From: Beijerinckiaceae bacterium
GTDB taxonomy: Bacteria; Bacteroidota; Bacteroidia; Chitinophagales; Chitinophagaceae
Reading direction: 5' to 3'
Length of the DNA: 64,000 nucleotides
NCBI GenBank assembly: GCA_903970475.1
Contig: CAJCIQ010000163.1
Location: 19,433 to 83,432, forward strand
Program-made: the position numbers and the translations under genes
Notes under the pieces: model-generated
What the model was told of the DNA's origin: nothing
Seen by the model: the letters and a program-made list of their open reading frames with translations, nothing else
The model's database searches: none
Shown: positions 1 to 9,300 of the stretch, one piece after another
Layout of the letters: each line of letters begins with the position of its first letter
Position numbering within the stretch: the first letter of the stretch is position 1

Positions 1-155
1 TGATCGGAAGGAACCTGTTTGTAAGAAGACCCGTTGACAATATCTGGACCGATCCCGAATTCAATGACGACAACTCCAATGCGACCGGGCAGAACTCTCC
101 TTCTCAGGCGCCTCCGGTAAAAAGCTACGGAGCCAATCTCACCTTAGTATTTTAA
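1..155 (+). CDS. SusC/RagA-type TonB-dependent receptor, C-terminal end (partial)
   Basis: This is the last 50 codons of an open frame that enters from the left edge and stops with TAA at 153-155. The translation begins IGRNLFVRRPVDNIW, continues with a DPEF motif, and ends in alternating residues closing with LVF. That matches the final strands of SusC-family receptors, where a G-R-N-L segment and a DPE motif precede the last beta-strand and a terminal aromatic residue. The SusD-like gene starts 11 bases downstream, the usual susC-susD order. The protein would be the outer-membrane channel that imports a bound glycan or other ligand with TonB energy. The substrate cannot be read from this fragment. 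Confidence 0.88.
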   Translation, partial: IGRNLFVRRPVDNIWTDPEFNDDNSNATGQNSPSQAPPVKSYGANLTLVF

Positions 156-166
156 ACCCCAAAAGG

Positions 167-1720
167 ATGAATATGTTACCAACATATATAAGGAAAGGAT
201 GGATACTGGCACTGGTGGCGCTCACCTGTTCCTGTTCCAAGTCCTGGCTGAACGTCAATAGCCCCAACCCTAACCAGGTTACGGGTCTTTCTCCCTCTCT
301 GCTTATGGCAGGAACACTCAATACCACGGCCTCCATTGTCACCACCGATTTTCCCTTCCTGGGATGCTACCAGGGTTACTGGACCATTACACAAGGGTTC
401 TCCGATATTACAGATTACGCCAATTATAATTACAGCACCAGTTTTGGCCAGAATATCTGGACAGATATATACGGCAACCTGGGTAACCTGCACCAGATAG
501 ACCTGGCTGCGGCCCAGGACAGCACCCTGGTCTTGTTTGCCGCCATGTCCAAAATGCTGGAGGCGGTCAACTTTCAGATGTTGGTGGATGTGTATAATAA
601 TGTGCCCTATTTCCAGGCTTCTAATCCATTGATCATTTACCCCAAATACGACTCAGCTCAGGTTATCTATGAGAACCTGATACTGAAAATCGATTCGGCT
701 ATTGCGTTGATCAATACGGCCAATCCCAATGCGGTACAGCCTGACAACACGGAAGACATCATGTTTGCGGGCAACATGACGCTGTGGAAGCAGTTCGGCA
801 ATACCCTGAAGCTCCGTATGCTTATCCACATGGCAGGTATGCCTTCCCAATCAGGTTATATACAGCAGGTATTGCAGGACATCGCCGCCGAAGGGGATGG
901 ATTCCTGACCACCCAGGATGCCACCGTCAATCCAGGGTATTCCCAGAACACCAATCAGCAAAATCCCTTCTTTGCCGCCTTTGGATTTAATTCAACGGGG
1001 GGATTTTCCAATAACTACACCAGCTTTAAGCTCAATAGCTATACGCTGAATTTCTTTAACAACACCAATGACGTACGCCTGGGCTATGACTATGCCCCCC
1101 TTACCGGTTACTCAGGTAACCCACCTTACTTATATGTTGGCGCCCCCTTTGGTACCATAGGCTTGCCCTCTCCGTCATCGGCCTCCTCCATCGGGGCTTA
1201 TATGCCCGCTTCAGCGACCTCGCCTGCTGGCCCAAGGGTAGGATTACTCCAAAGCGATGCACAGTCTTGCCCTATTTTAACAGTTACGGAGAGCTATTTC
1301 CTTCAAGCTGAAGCCGCTCAAAGAGGATGGTTATCGGCCAGCACGCAAACGTTGTACCAGCAGGCCATCACTGCTTCTTATACCTACCTGTTGGTCAACA
1401 ATCCAGATAGTGCTGCCCAGGCCTATTATTCCCAAAACATTGCCAATGTCGGATGGGCAGCCTCTTCTAATCCCCTGGAGGCCATCATCGTTCAAAAGTG
1501 GGCCGCCCTCAATGGCATAGACCTCTTAGAGGTGTGGTCTGACTATAGAAGGACACATTACCCTTCAGACCTGCCCATTTCCAATTCTCCCGACGTGGTA
1601 TCCAAAACGCCTCCCGTACGTTTGCTTTACCCTCAACTAGAATACCAGACCAATGAAGCCAACGTAAATGCGGAAGGGAATATTAACCAATTCACTTCCA
1701 AAATATTCTGGATACCTTGA
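167..1720 (+). CDS. SusD/RagB-family nutrient-binding outer-membrane lipoprotein (SusD-like_2 type)
   Basis: The 517-residue protein has a short basic N-terminus, a hydrophobic stretch and a lipobox-like LTCSC at about residues 20-24, so it should be a lipoprotein. After the cysteine comes LNVNSPNPN, typical of the SusD-like_2 group, whose members often carry a W-L-[ND]-[VI]-N-x-x-P-N start. The body is rich in Asn, Tyr and aromatic residues, with helical TPR-like stretches (about residues 125-240) and a late YFLQAEAAQRGW segment seen in these proteins. It should sit as a lid over the SusC channel encoded just upstream. The ATG at 167 directly abuts AAAAGG; the in-frame ATG at 173 gives better spacing and may be the true start. 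Confidence 0.88.
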   Translation: MNMLPTYIRKGWILALVALTCSCSKSWLNVNSPNPNQVTGLSPSLLMAGTLNTTASIVTTDFPFLGCYQGYWTITQGFSDITDYANYNYSTSFGQNIWTDIYGNLGNLHQIDLAAAQDSTLVLFAAMSKMLEAVNFQMLVDVYNNVPYFQASNPLIIYPKYDSAQVIYENLILKIDSAIALINTANPNAVQPDNTEDIMFAGNMTLWKQFGNTLKLRMLIHMAGMPSQSGYIQQVLQDIAAEGDGFLTTQDATVNPGYSQNTNQQNPFFAAFGFNSTGGFSNNYTSFKLNSYTLNFFNNTNDVRLGYDYAPLTGYSGNPPYLYVGAPFGTIGLPSPSSASSIGAYMPASATSPAGPRVGLLQSDAQSCPILTVTESYFLQAEAAQRGWLSASTQTLYQQAITASYTYLLVNNPDSAAQAYYSQNIANVGWAASSNPLEAIIVQKWAALNGIDLLEVWSDYRRTHYPSDLPISNSPDVVSKTPPVRLLYPQLEYQTNEANVNAEGNINQFTSKIFWIP

Positions 1721-1743
1721 TTCCCTGATCAAATACCTGAGCT

Positions 1744-2634
1744 ATGAAGCAGAAAATGAATTTCCGACATATGTTCCTCACAGTGACCGGGCTGCTGTTA
1801 TTGGGAAGCGCCTGTCTGAAGCCGGCCAATTATTATACGAACTTCTCTGACATCAATCCCATAGCCCAGTTTTCTATGGGGGGGAGTACCCTATCCAACG
1901 CCTGGATAACGGTACAGCCAGGCACGACCGAATATCCCATCAATGTCAACGTGGCTTATCCCAATCCCCTTAATAAGCCTACTACTTTTACCCTGGCATT
2001 GGATACGGCAGACTTCAATTCCCTGGTGGCGCCCAATGGATACACTATACTCCCTGATAGTGTTTATTCTGTAAAATCCTGGACGGTAACCATACCTGCG
2101 GGTCAGGATACCGGAACCTTCTACATTGAGGTCAACAGTGCCAAACTAGGCGCTAATACCAACTTTGTATTACCCTTACACATCGTTAGTGCTTCGGGGT
2201 TGGCCATCAGCAACAACTTTGGTTATGGATTCTGGCAAGTACGCAACGGAAACGCATGGACTGGAATGTATCATTCTGTTGGTTACAGAAAAGAAGTGGG
2301 TGTCACTTTTACCATCAATGAGGATAAATATTTGTATTATGCAGACACAACAGGGGGGTTATATCCAGCCAACACCGTTATCGCCCAGGCGGGGGACCAG
2401 GTCACCTACATCGATTACGGCATAGGCATGGACCTGACGGTAGACCCGACTACCAATCTGGTAACCGTCACCTCTGATCCCTACCAGGGGGCCAGCGGAA
2501 AGATCCCCCTCAATAATATGGGTGTGTGTCAGTATGATCCAGCGAACCGGGTATTTACCCTTAATTATAGCTACGTGAATGCCTATGGCAACACCGACAC
2601 CTTGCAGGAAGTGTTAACATACATACCATTATAA
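1744..2634 (+). CDS. DUF1735 (BT_3987-like) surface lipoprotein
   Basis: This is a 296-residue protein. A signal peptide ends in LLGSACLK, a clear lipobox with the modified Cys near residue 24. Residues about 45-150 form a beta-sandwich-like domain with the pattern of DUF1735: a V-x-V-x-Y-P start, a PDSVYSVKSWTVTIPAGQDTG stretch (split here only for description), and a later LPLHIVSASG strand. The C-terminal third resembles the domain often fused to DUF1735 in SusCD-linked lipoproteins. It lies 23 bases after the susD-like stop and is surely co-transcribed. Such proteins are thought to be accessory surface glycan-binding proteins of the SusCD complex; that role is inferred from family and position. 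Confidence 0.8.
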   Translation: MKQKMNFRHMFLTVTGLLLLGSACLKPANYYTNFSDINPIAQFSMGGSTLSNAWITVQPGTTEYPINVNVAYPNPLNKPTTFTLALDTADFNSLVAPNGYTILPDSVYSVKSWTVTIPAGQDTGTFYIEVNSAKLGANTNFVLPLHIVSASGLAISNNFGYGFWQVRNGNAWTGMYHSVGYRKEVGVTFTINEDKYLYYADTTGGLYPANTVIAQAGDQVTYIDYGIGMDLTVDPTTNLVTVTSDPYQGASGKIPLNNMGVCQYDPANRVFTLNYSYVNAYGNTDTLQEVLTYIPL

Positions 2635-2656
2635 TATAAAGCACGAAACCCAAACT

Positions 2657-3778
2657 ATGCCACAAACCACACAGCGATTTTTGCCATTGGATGTGTTCAG
2701 GGGAATGACGATCTGTTTCATGATCATCGTCAATACGCCTGGAGGCCCTTCTTACTGGCCGCTGGAGCATGCTGCCTTCAATGGCTTCACGCCCACCGAC
2801 CTGGTATTCCCTTCCTTCTTATTTGCCGTGGGTAATGCCATGAGCTTTACCCTTCCTAAGTATGAGGCGATGGGACAGGCGGCTGTACTCAAAAAAATTC
2901 TGAAAAGGACGGCACTGATCTTCCTGATCGGTTACCTGCTGTACTGGTTCCCCTTCGTTCATCAGACTGAAAATGGGAGCTGGGCCTTCAACGCCATTTC
3001 CCATACCCGTATCCTGGGTGTACTGCAACGAATAGCCCTGTGTTACGGGATTGCTTCGCTGATGATCTATTTCTGTAGTAAAAGAACCGTTATCGCCTTA
3101 AGTGTCGTTTTCCTGTTAGGGTATTGGTTTCTGGCCTGGTACTTTGGAGACCCTGGCGCCCAGTATACCCTTCACGGAAATGCAGACCTGAAGTTGGACC
3201 GATTGATCATGGGTGACAATCACCTCTACCACGGAGAAGGGTTTGCCTTTGATCCGGAAGGAATTTTATCTACCATTCCTGCCATCGTCAACGTGATTGC
3301 GGGTTACCTAACAGGTGTTTTTATCCAAAAAAATGGGAAGAACAAAACTGCCATCCTCAAAATGATGGGTATTGGCGCCTTGTTGGTTGTCCTGGCCTGG
3401 GCCTGGAATCCCTTATTCCCAATAAACAAGAAAATCTGGACCAGCTCTTTCGTGCTGAACACCGTTGGACTGGACCTGTTGATCCTGGGCTTCCTGATCT
3501 ATGTGATCGACTTCTGGAGTGTCAAAGGTTGGACAGGGTTTTTCACCACGGTGGGCAAGAATCCGCTGGCGGTCTACATCCTGAGCGAGCTACTGATTGA
3601 AGTACTGGACATGATTCCAGCCGGTGGGGGCAGCCTTACGGAATGGGTCAACAGTCATACTTTCCAGCTCATCCATCCCGTTGAGGTAGGATCGCTCTGC
3701 TTTGCCATTGCCTACATGCTGGTATGCTGGAGCTTTGGGAAGTTCCTGGAATGGCGGAATATATATATAAGAGTTTAA
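2657..3778 (+). CDS. Acyltransferase-family membrane protein (DUF5009, NagX/HGSNAT-like)
   Basis: The 373-residue polytopic protein begins with RFLPLDVFRGMTICFMI. This is the hallmark L-D-x-[FL]-R-G-[LM] start of DUF5009/COG4299 membrane proteins, related to heparan-alpha-glucosaminide N-acetyltransferase. A conserved TPTDLVFPSFLFAVGNAMSF segment follows at about residues 45-65, and roughly ten hydrophobic helices run to the end. Homologues sit in chitin or N-acetylglucosamine use clusters as NagX, where an amino-sugar transport or acetylation role has been proposed. The gene is 22 bases after the DUF1735 gene and is the last of the SusCD operon, which hints that the operon handles an amino-sugar glycan. 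The actual reaction is not proven for the family. Confidence 0.82.
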   Translation: MPQTTQRFLPLDVFRGMTICFMIIVNTPGGPSYWPLEHAAFNGFTPTDLVFPSFLFAVGNAMSFTLPKYEAMGQAAVLKKILKRTALIFLIGYLLYWFPFVHQTENGSWAFNAISHTRILGVLQRIALCYGIASLMIYFCSKRTVIALSVVFLLGYWFLAWYFGDPGAQYTLHGNADLKLDRLIMGDNHLYHGEGFAFDPEGILSTIPAIVNVIAGYLTGVFIQKNGKNKTAILKMMGIGALLVVLAWAWNPLFPINKKIWTSSFVLNTVGLDLLILGFLIYVIDFWSVKGWTGFFTTVGKNPLAVYILSELLIEVLDMIPAGGGSLTEWVNSHTFQLIHPVEVGSLCFAIAYMLVCWSFGKFLEWRNIYIRV

Positions 3779-3801
3779 GGTTGCTTAACCCACTTCTGGA
3801 A

Positions 3802-3834
3802 GCCTCCGGCACTTCATACGCCGGGGGCTTTTTT
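3802..3834 (+). terminator. Rho-independent terminator of the first SusCD operon
   Basis: A 9-base stem (GCCTCCGGC at 3802-3810 against GCCGGGGGC at 3820-3828, one G-T pair) with a 9-base loop is followed by six T residues. It lies 24 bases past the acyltransferase stop and just before the convergent barrel gene. The opposite strand has no T-run after the hairpin, so it should act only on plus-strand transcripts. Confidence 0.85.
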
Positions 3835-3850
3835 GTGCCGCACGCCGGCC

Positions 3851-5815
3851 CTATTGATAATTCAGGTATAGCGGCCTGCTTAAGGGGAAGATGTTGAATC
3901 TGAAATCACTGATGGACGTAATCTCGAAAAACCAGTTCTGTCTCATACCCGGAGGCACGCTGGGATAGTAGTTTCCATCGATTTTCAGGGTATTGAAGGC
4001 CAGGTTTTCATTGCGGATCATACATCCCAGTCCGAACCCGGAATAAAGTCGATCTGCATATAATTGGCCCTGGGTCCTGCCCAGTTGGGAAGTTTGAATG
4101 GTTGCATCAAAGTTGAACTTGAACCCGTACACCTTAATGGGACTGTAAAAGTTTGTCTGGGACCTTACGTTAATGCGCTGAAAGCCGTTGATCTGGGTAT
4201 TCTCTATCCCATAGATCCCAAATTGCTGGTTGATCTGTAGCGGCTTATAGAAATAAGGATTGGGGCAATCCAGGTAATCTATAGAGAGAAATTGCCGCAT
4301 CCTTCCCCAATTAAAATTGATCAGGCGGCTGTAGTAATCGACCTCCGCGTGAAAAACGGCGTCCTCAGATGACCCACCATGATAGAAACTACTGACGCCA
4401 ATCGATGTGTTCAGCAGTCCTTTGAGGGGGGTAACCCAATACTTTTGCATATTGATGGCCCCATAGGCCCTTTGCCGCGCATCCCAGGTTTCCTGCCCCG
4501 CATACAAACCAATATTGTATCCCAGGGGAATATCCTCCGTACGGCCAAACTCAAAGAAATAGTGGGATTTAAAGAAGGATTGTTTATAGATGGCCAGCTC
4601 ACCCAATAAATAACGCCGGTTGTTGTATGTCTGATCTATCCTGTAAATGTAGGGAGTGGGTTGTTCAGTAAAATACAGGTTGTAGTGCCTGAGCAGCAAC
4701 GCAAGGCTGGGCTTATCGGTTATCACACCACTACGTTTTTGCTGGGGCCTGAAGTTCCAGCCCACCCATGCATCCACGATATTATACCTATAATCCCTAA
4801 ACAGGCTGTCGTCCAGGCTATGGATATTGATGGAATAATTATTGGCTACATACAGACCACCAATCAATGCGGTTACAGACCTGTATAAGGGACGGTTGAA
4901 CATGAAATACCGTGAACCTTCGTAGACACCGGAATCAATGGTTGTATAGCTGTTCATGGTGGAATAGCCTATAGACCCATCTATGAAACTACCGGCAATA
5001 TTGCTTTTGGTGAATTGCACCTGGGTACCCATTGTCGGACGGTAGGTATTATCCCATAGGTATCCCACCGTCAGGGACTGGCCACCGCCAAAGAGGTCAT
5101 TGTTGTATACCTTGAGTTTTGCATTGGACGTACTGAGCTCATCCATTTCCCCTCCGTACTCAAAGACGTCTTTGGTCACCACATTGACATCAACCGAATC
5201 CCCCTTGTCGGAAACCTGGGTAACGTAAATACGGGCATCCTGAATGAAGGGGAGGTTACGGAGATACCTTTCGTTGTCTGCCAGCATATAGGCATTCACC
5301 GAGTCTCCTTTTTTGAAAAAGAGCGATTGCCTGATAACCCATTGCCTGGAATCATAGTGCATGTTGTTGGCAATTTTCAACAGGCGATTGGTGCTGTAAA
5401 ATCCCGTATCGTAAATGTCGTTGGGGCCAAATACCTGAACCCTCCTGAAATAAATGCGCCGGATCACCTTTCCTTTATCTGCCATGAAAAAGTGTTCACT
5501 TTTGTTCATGGAGGTATCGTCTCCAGGAGCAGGCACATTCTCCCTGGACAAGACAGACAATACAGAATCCCGGTAATGTTTGTTTCCGATCTCGTGCATG
5601 CTGCGCTTGAACCAGGAAAGTGTCTTCGCGGGTGCGGCCGGGGAAACACTATCGGCATGTTTATCCGCGGGAAGCGTATCGGTATGGGTCTGTAGGAATG
5701 CCTCCCCGGTCCCAGGGACCGGAGCACGCACGGGACCAGCGGCTACAGAGGACAACCCACCCCACACACAGCATATCACTAAGGCCCAACCCCCTATTTT
5801 TTGTAACGCACTCAA
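3851..5815 (-). CDS. BamA/TamA-like outer-membrane barrel protein with POTRA-like domain
   Basis: The 654-residue protein has an N-terminal signal peptide, then a Pro/Ala-rich linker to about residue 65. A segment around residues 110-220 ends in YLRNLPFIQDARIYVTQV and VDVNVVTKDVFEYGG. That is the pattern of a POTRA domain (a helix with R-x-L-x-x-x-P-F-I-x-D-A, then a D-V-x-V-x-V strand) leading into a barrel. The rest is rich in alternating aromatic strands with many Tyr/Asn turns and ends in YLNYQ. BamA/TamA-superfamily members insert proteins or lipids into, or export them across, the outer membrane. With probably one clear POTRA unit it is not the essential BamA. It lies 42 bases after the ABC permease gene and may be its operon partner. 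Confidence 0.72.
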   Translation of the reverse strand: MSALQKIGGWALVICCVWGGLSSVAAGPVRAPVPGTGEAFLQTHTDTLPADKHADSVSPAAPAKTLSWFKRSMHEIGNKHYRDSVLSVLSRENVPAPGDDTSMNKSEHFFMADKGKVIRRIYFRRVQVFGPNDIYDTGFYSTNRLLKIANNMHYDSRQWVIRQSLFFKKGDSVNAYMLADNERYLRNLPFIQDARIYVTQVSDKGDSVDVNVVTKDVFEYGGEMDELSTSNAKLKVYNNDLFGGGQSLTVGYLWDNTYRPTMGTQVQFTKSNIAGSFIDGSIGYSTMNSYTTIDSGVYEGSRYFMFNRPLYRSVTALIGGLYVANNYSINIHSLDDSLFRDYRYNIVDAWVGWNFRPQQKRSGVITDKPSLALLLRHYNLYFTEQPTPYIYRIDQTYNNRRYLLGELAIYKQSFFKSHYFFEFGRTEDIPLGYNIGLYAGQETWDARQRAYGAINMQKYWVTPLKGLLNTSIGVSSFYHGGSSEDAVFHAEVDYYSRLINFNWGRMRQFLSIDYLDCPNPYFYKPLQINQQFGIYGIENTQINGFQRINVRSQTNFYSPIKVYGFKFNFDATIQTSQLGRTQGQLYADRLYSGFGLGCMIRNENLAFNTLKIDGNYYPSVPPGMRQNWFFEITSISDFRFNIFPLSRPLYLNYQ

Positions 5816-5857
5816 TACAGTATATACGTGTGATATTATAACAAAAACAGGCCCTTT

Positions 5858-7576
5858 TTATTGCTCGAGCTTTTCCCAGGGCATTTCCCGGTATTTGGAA
5901 TAGACCATCCAAACCAAGGCCAGCGATAATACCAGGAAAATCCACATCACCGGGGAAGTAGCCGGTAACCAATGCCGGATGGCATAATGCCCAAATCCTA
6001 TGGTACCGGGTACAGCCAGGATAACCATCCCCCTGAAAAACCTGCCTGAACCAGCGTCAACCGTCGCCGGAGCAGAAAAAGGCATCCTTTTCAAATAGAT
6101 AAAACCCATAATGTATCCAAACAGGATGACATTGACCAGTCCCAGGACCAGGTCCATGATGACCGATGAACCCCAAATATATATTGCCAGGGCAGATACG
6201 GCCAGGTAAAAGGGAATAAAATATTTGACAAGCATGGCTTTGATGGCCCCGGACAATACTTCCCCCGGCACTTTGGTGGGTGCGGCAAAAAATATCCAGG
6301 CGGCTTTATACCTGTCAGAATACATAACATTGGTGATGGCGGTAACCATCGCAAAGGAACTCAGGTAAATCAACAGCACATACATTTGCGTCTGTGGAAG
6401 GGAGCCCCACTTTTCAGACAGACTACCCTTTTGATTGAAGACCCAATAAAAGAAGTAGATCGGAACGTAGGCGAAGGACGGGTAAACCCTCATCCTGAAA
6501 TCCCTGCTTCTGCCCGAAATCAGCCAACTGACTTCAAAACCGGACTCTTCCGCACTACCTTTATTGATCCATCCGGAAAGGAATTGATAGATGGGTTTGC
6601 GACCAGGTTTTCCAGTCCCCACCCCAGGGGATACCTCTTTTTGAGGCGGAGCGGATCCCGCGCCTAAACTACCCAGTTTTTTGTCAAAACCAGGAGCCAG
6701 GTAGCGGATCACCAACCAGACACCCAAAAAGGGCGTAACCAATCCGATAAGGCCCATGATCCAGACTACCCTAGGCTGCTCATGCGGATAAACCAGGGTA
6801 TTCCATAAGCTGGATAACCATAATTGGGGAATTATATAGGCATAGCGTTTGGCCAACAAGTCCGCCCCTGTTAGTTTAATATTCCCCATCATACGGGGTC
6901 CCAGGTAGAACAGGGCAAATATGAACACGGAAAAAACGACCTGCACATTGGAAATAATATCCTTAAACCGCTCTGCGGAGGCGAGTTTTAGAATAAGCAG
7001 GTATAAGGCATTGATCATGAAAATGCAGAGACCGGTGGCCAGGAACAAAACCAGGGCAAGTACCAGGCCTCCCCATGGGCCTACTGCAATAGCTATATAC
7101 ACGAGGCCCGGAAGGGACATAGGAATAACCATTTTAGCCAGGTGTATGCCGATATGCAGCAAACGGGATAGTAATATAGTCCGGGAGTTAACGGGTTTGG
7201 GAAGGATGATGAAATTATCCTTTACATCAATGAGTACGGAGCTGAAGTCGGAGATCAGCGTCATACAGAGTAAGGAGGTAAACATTACAAAGTAGAGTGA
7301 AAACCCGAAAAGATAATCCGGCGCCATGAAGGAAACCAGGGTAACCAATCCAAACAGCAGGGAAAGAATGACCAAGGTAGTGGACGAGTTTTTGACTTCC
7401 TTATTCCGCTGGTGCTTGTTAAAACTAGCGAGGGGGCGCCTATCGTCCATGATGAGCTTCGTTTCCAATATAGTCCTTAACTGATCTACATCAGCACCCA
7501 ATCGCTCATAAAGGGAAGAAAATGCCATGATCACCTTGAGTAACCATTTGTTCATAGGTAGTGGGTTAGGATTCAA
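5858..7576 (-). CDS. ABC transporter permease, multi-spanning
   Basis: This is a 572-residue integral membrane protein with about twelve hydrophobic helices in two groups. A hydrophilic Gly/Pro/Lys-rich loop near residues 300-330 separates them. There is no signal peptide and no obvious enzyme motif. Its start overlaps the end of the ATPase gene by 11 bases, so the two are translationally coupled and must form one transporter, probably an exporter of the ABC-2-like kind. An in-frame ATG at codon 8 (MNKWLLK) is an alternative start that removes most of the overlap. The substrate is unknown. The neighbouring outer-membrane barrel gene downstream would suit an envelope-linked role, but that is inference. 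Confidence 0.8.
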   Translation of the reverse strand: MNPNPLPMNKWLLKVIMAFSSLYERLGADVDQLRTILETKLIMDDRRPLASFNKHQRNKEVKNSSTTLVILSLLFGLVTLVSFMAPDYLFGFSLYFVMFTSLLCMTLISDFSSVLIDVKDNFIILPKPVNSRTILLSRLLHIGIHLAKMVIPMSLPGLVYIAIAVGPWGGLVLALVLFLATGLCIFMINALYLLILKLASAERFKDIISNVQVVFSVFIFALFYLGPRMMGNIKLTGADLLAKRYAYIIPQLWLSSLWNTLVYPHEQPRVVWIMGLIGLVTPFLGVWLVIRYLAPGFDKKLGSLGAGSAPPQKEVSPGVGTGKPGRKPIYQFLSGWINKGSAEESGFEVSWLISGRSRDFRMRVYPSFAYVPIYFFYWVFNQKGSLSEKWGSLPQTQMYVLLIYLSSFAMVTAITNVMYSDRYKAAWIFFAAPTKVPGEVLSGAIKAMLVKYFIPFYLAVSALAIYIWGSSVIMDLVLGLVNVILFGYIMGFIYLKRMPFSAPATVDAGSGRFFRGMVILAVPGTIGFGHYAIRHWLPATSPVMWIFLVLSLALVWMVYSKYREMPWEKLEQ

Positions 7577-8348
7577 AAGCGTTCACAAACTTGTCTGCGG
7601 CATCTTCCAGGTTGGCGTCTCCGGTCAGGTGTGCAAATATCTTTTCCAGGGATTCTCCGCTTTGCGCCTGGAGTTCGGTAAAGGTACCATTGGCTACAAT
7701 AGCACCCTGGTTGATCAGGATAATCCGGTCTGAGACCTTTTCTACTACGTCCATCATATGGGAGCAATAGAAAATGGTTTTCCCTTCTTTGGCCAACCGG
7801 CTCATGATTTCTTTTACGACAATGACGGCATTTGCATCCAAGCCGCTCAATGGTTCATCCAGTATAATGATGGAAGGGTTATGCATTAACCCGGAAGTAA
7901 TCAGCACTTTTTGCTTCATGCCTTTGGAGAAGGTATCCATACGGTTATTCAGGTTGCCCGATAACCCGAAAGCGTCCATCATGCGTTCTGTCCTTTCCCG
8001 GATGGTCGCTGTATCCATACCATAAAGCTTCCCTACGAAGTTCAGGTATTCCATGGGGGTGAGCACGTCGTATATTTCGGCATTCTCTGGAATATACCCT
8101 ATTTGCCTTTTGATCTCCAGGCTATGGGTGCGCATATCCATTCCCATGACGCTGACATCTCCTTCATAATCGTCAATGAGCCCCGTCAGGATCTTCACCG
8201 TTGTAGACTTACCAGCTCCATTTGGGCCGATATAGCCGATGATCTGCCCTGGGTAAATCTCCAGGTTGATGTTATCCAGCACCCGTTTGGCGCCGTAATT
8301 TTTATACAGGTTGTTGATGCGTATTACTGCGTTGGTATGGGAAATCAT
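7566..8348 (-). CDS. ABC transporter ATP-binding protein
   Basis: The 260-residue nucleotide-binding subunit carries Walker A GPNGAGKST near residue 39, a Q-loop region GYIPENAEIYD, the signature FSKGMKQKV, Walker B IIILDEPLSGLD, and an H-loop YCSHMMDVVE. The order and spacing are those of ABC-2 type exporters (CcmA/NatA-like). The C-terminal 40 residues are specific to this protein. It overlaps the permease gene by 11 bases and lies 29 bases downstream of the esterase gene, in the same direction. It powers the permease by ATP hydrolysis at the cytoplasmic face of the inner membrane. Confidence 0.95.
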   Translation of the reverse strand: MISHTNAVIRINNLYKNYGAKRVLDNINLEIYPGQIIGYIGPNGAGKSTTVKILTGLIDDYEGDVSVMGMDMRTHSLEIKRQIGYIPENAEIYDVLTPMEYLNFVGKLYGMDTATIRERTERMMDAFGLSGNLNNRMDTFSKGMKQKVLITSGLMHNPSIIILDEPLSGLDANAVIVVKEIMSRLAKEGKTIFYCSHMMDVVEKVSDRIILINQGAIVANGTFTELQAQSGESLEKIFAHLTGDANLEDAADKFVNAFES

Positions 8349-8377
8349 AGGATTATGATGAGCTTTACTACAATATA

Positions 8378-9271
8378 CTATTTCTGGGTGAAACTCTCTG
8401 AAATGAACTTGAGTGCATCAGTGATACCCGTGCGCCAGTAAGTCCAGTTATGCCCCCCGTCCCTGACGCGGAACTCATGGGGTACTTTTTTATGCATAAG
8501 TGCTATATGAAGTAAACAATTCCCTTCCGATAGTCCATCATCGTCCCCGCAATCTATCCAATACCTGACCTTACTCAATGCTTCGGTGGGCTTGGCATCC
8601 ACGATGGCCAGCGGGGAATAGGCATTCCAGGCCTCCGTTATCCGGTCTGCGCCCTTTAAATCCCGTCCGAACAAAGGCCCATACACAAGCTGCCAGGCCC
8701 CGTCCGGCATGGATTTAATGATATCGTCGGTGGCAACCCAGGCGCTGAGTGGTGCGGAAGCAGCAAATAAATCAGGGTGTTTTAAACTATAGATCAGGGC
8801 GCCATATCCACCCATGGACAAACCTGCAATTCCTCTATACCTCCTATCGGCTTTAATACGGTATTTCTTTTCAATCGCTGGCATAAATTCCTTAATAAAA
8901 AAATCCTCATAGGATTCTTTACCATCATACGAATTGATATAGAAGCTCGAATCTCCGTTAGGCATAATAATAATCATGGGGGGAAGTACACCATCGGCAA
9001 TGCCCTTGTCCATATAGGTGTTGATCTCTCCAAATTGAAGCCAACCGGTATTGTCGTCCGAAAACCCATGAAGCAGGTAGACTACCGGATAGCTTCTCAG
9101 GGAATAGTCGTAATCAGGAGGCAGGTAGACCGTATAATGCACGTCCTTATGCATGAGGGAGGAGTGGATGTTCTCCTGCTCCAGCACCTTTCCAACTGTC
9201 TGGGATTTTCCGCACACGGACAGGGTAAGGCAACACAACATTACCAGGGATCTGATCAAAAAAGGTTTCAT
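8378..9271 (-). CDS. Secreted esterase of the EstA/feruloyl-esterase D-like alpha/beta hydrolase family
   Basis: I place the start at the ATG at 9271 (297 residues). The longer frame begins with TTG at 9304 and would add 11 residues ahead of an obvious signal peptide (MKPFLIRSLVMLCC). The catalytic serine is in GLSMGGYGAL; a YPVVYLLHGFSDDNTGW oxyanion segment precedes it. The acid is probably in DCGDDDG and the histidine in DGGHNWTYW near the C-terminus. This is the layout of the esterase D/feruloyl esterase group, which removes acyl groups from sugars or polysaccharides. The gene follows a GH79 enzyme by 29 bases, so it may deacylate a side chain of the same plant glycan. The exact ester is not known. 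Confidence 0.85.
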   Translation of the reverse strand: MKPFLIRSLVMLCCLTLSVCGKSQTVGKVLEQENIHSSLMHKDVHYTVYLPPDYDYSLRSYPVVYLLHGFSDDNTGWLQFGEINTYMDKGIADGVLPPMIIIMPNGDSSFYINSYDGKESYEDFFIKEFMPAIEKKYRIKADRRYRGIAGLSMGGYGALIYSLKHPDLFAASAPLSAWVATDDIIKSMPDGAWQLVYGPLFGRDLKGADRITEAWNAYSPLAIVDAKPTEALSKVRYWIDCGDDDGLSEGNCLLHIALMHKKVPHEFRVRDGGHNWTYWRTGITDALKFISESFTQK

Positions 9272-9300
9272 ATAGCGAAGCTTGATGAAACGAATATACG

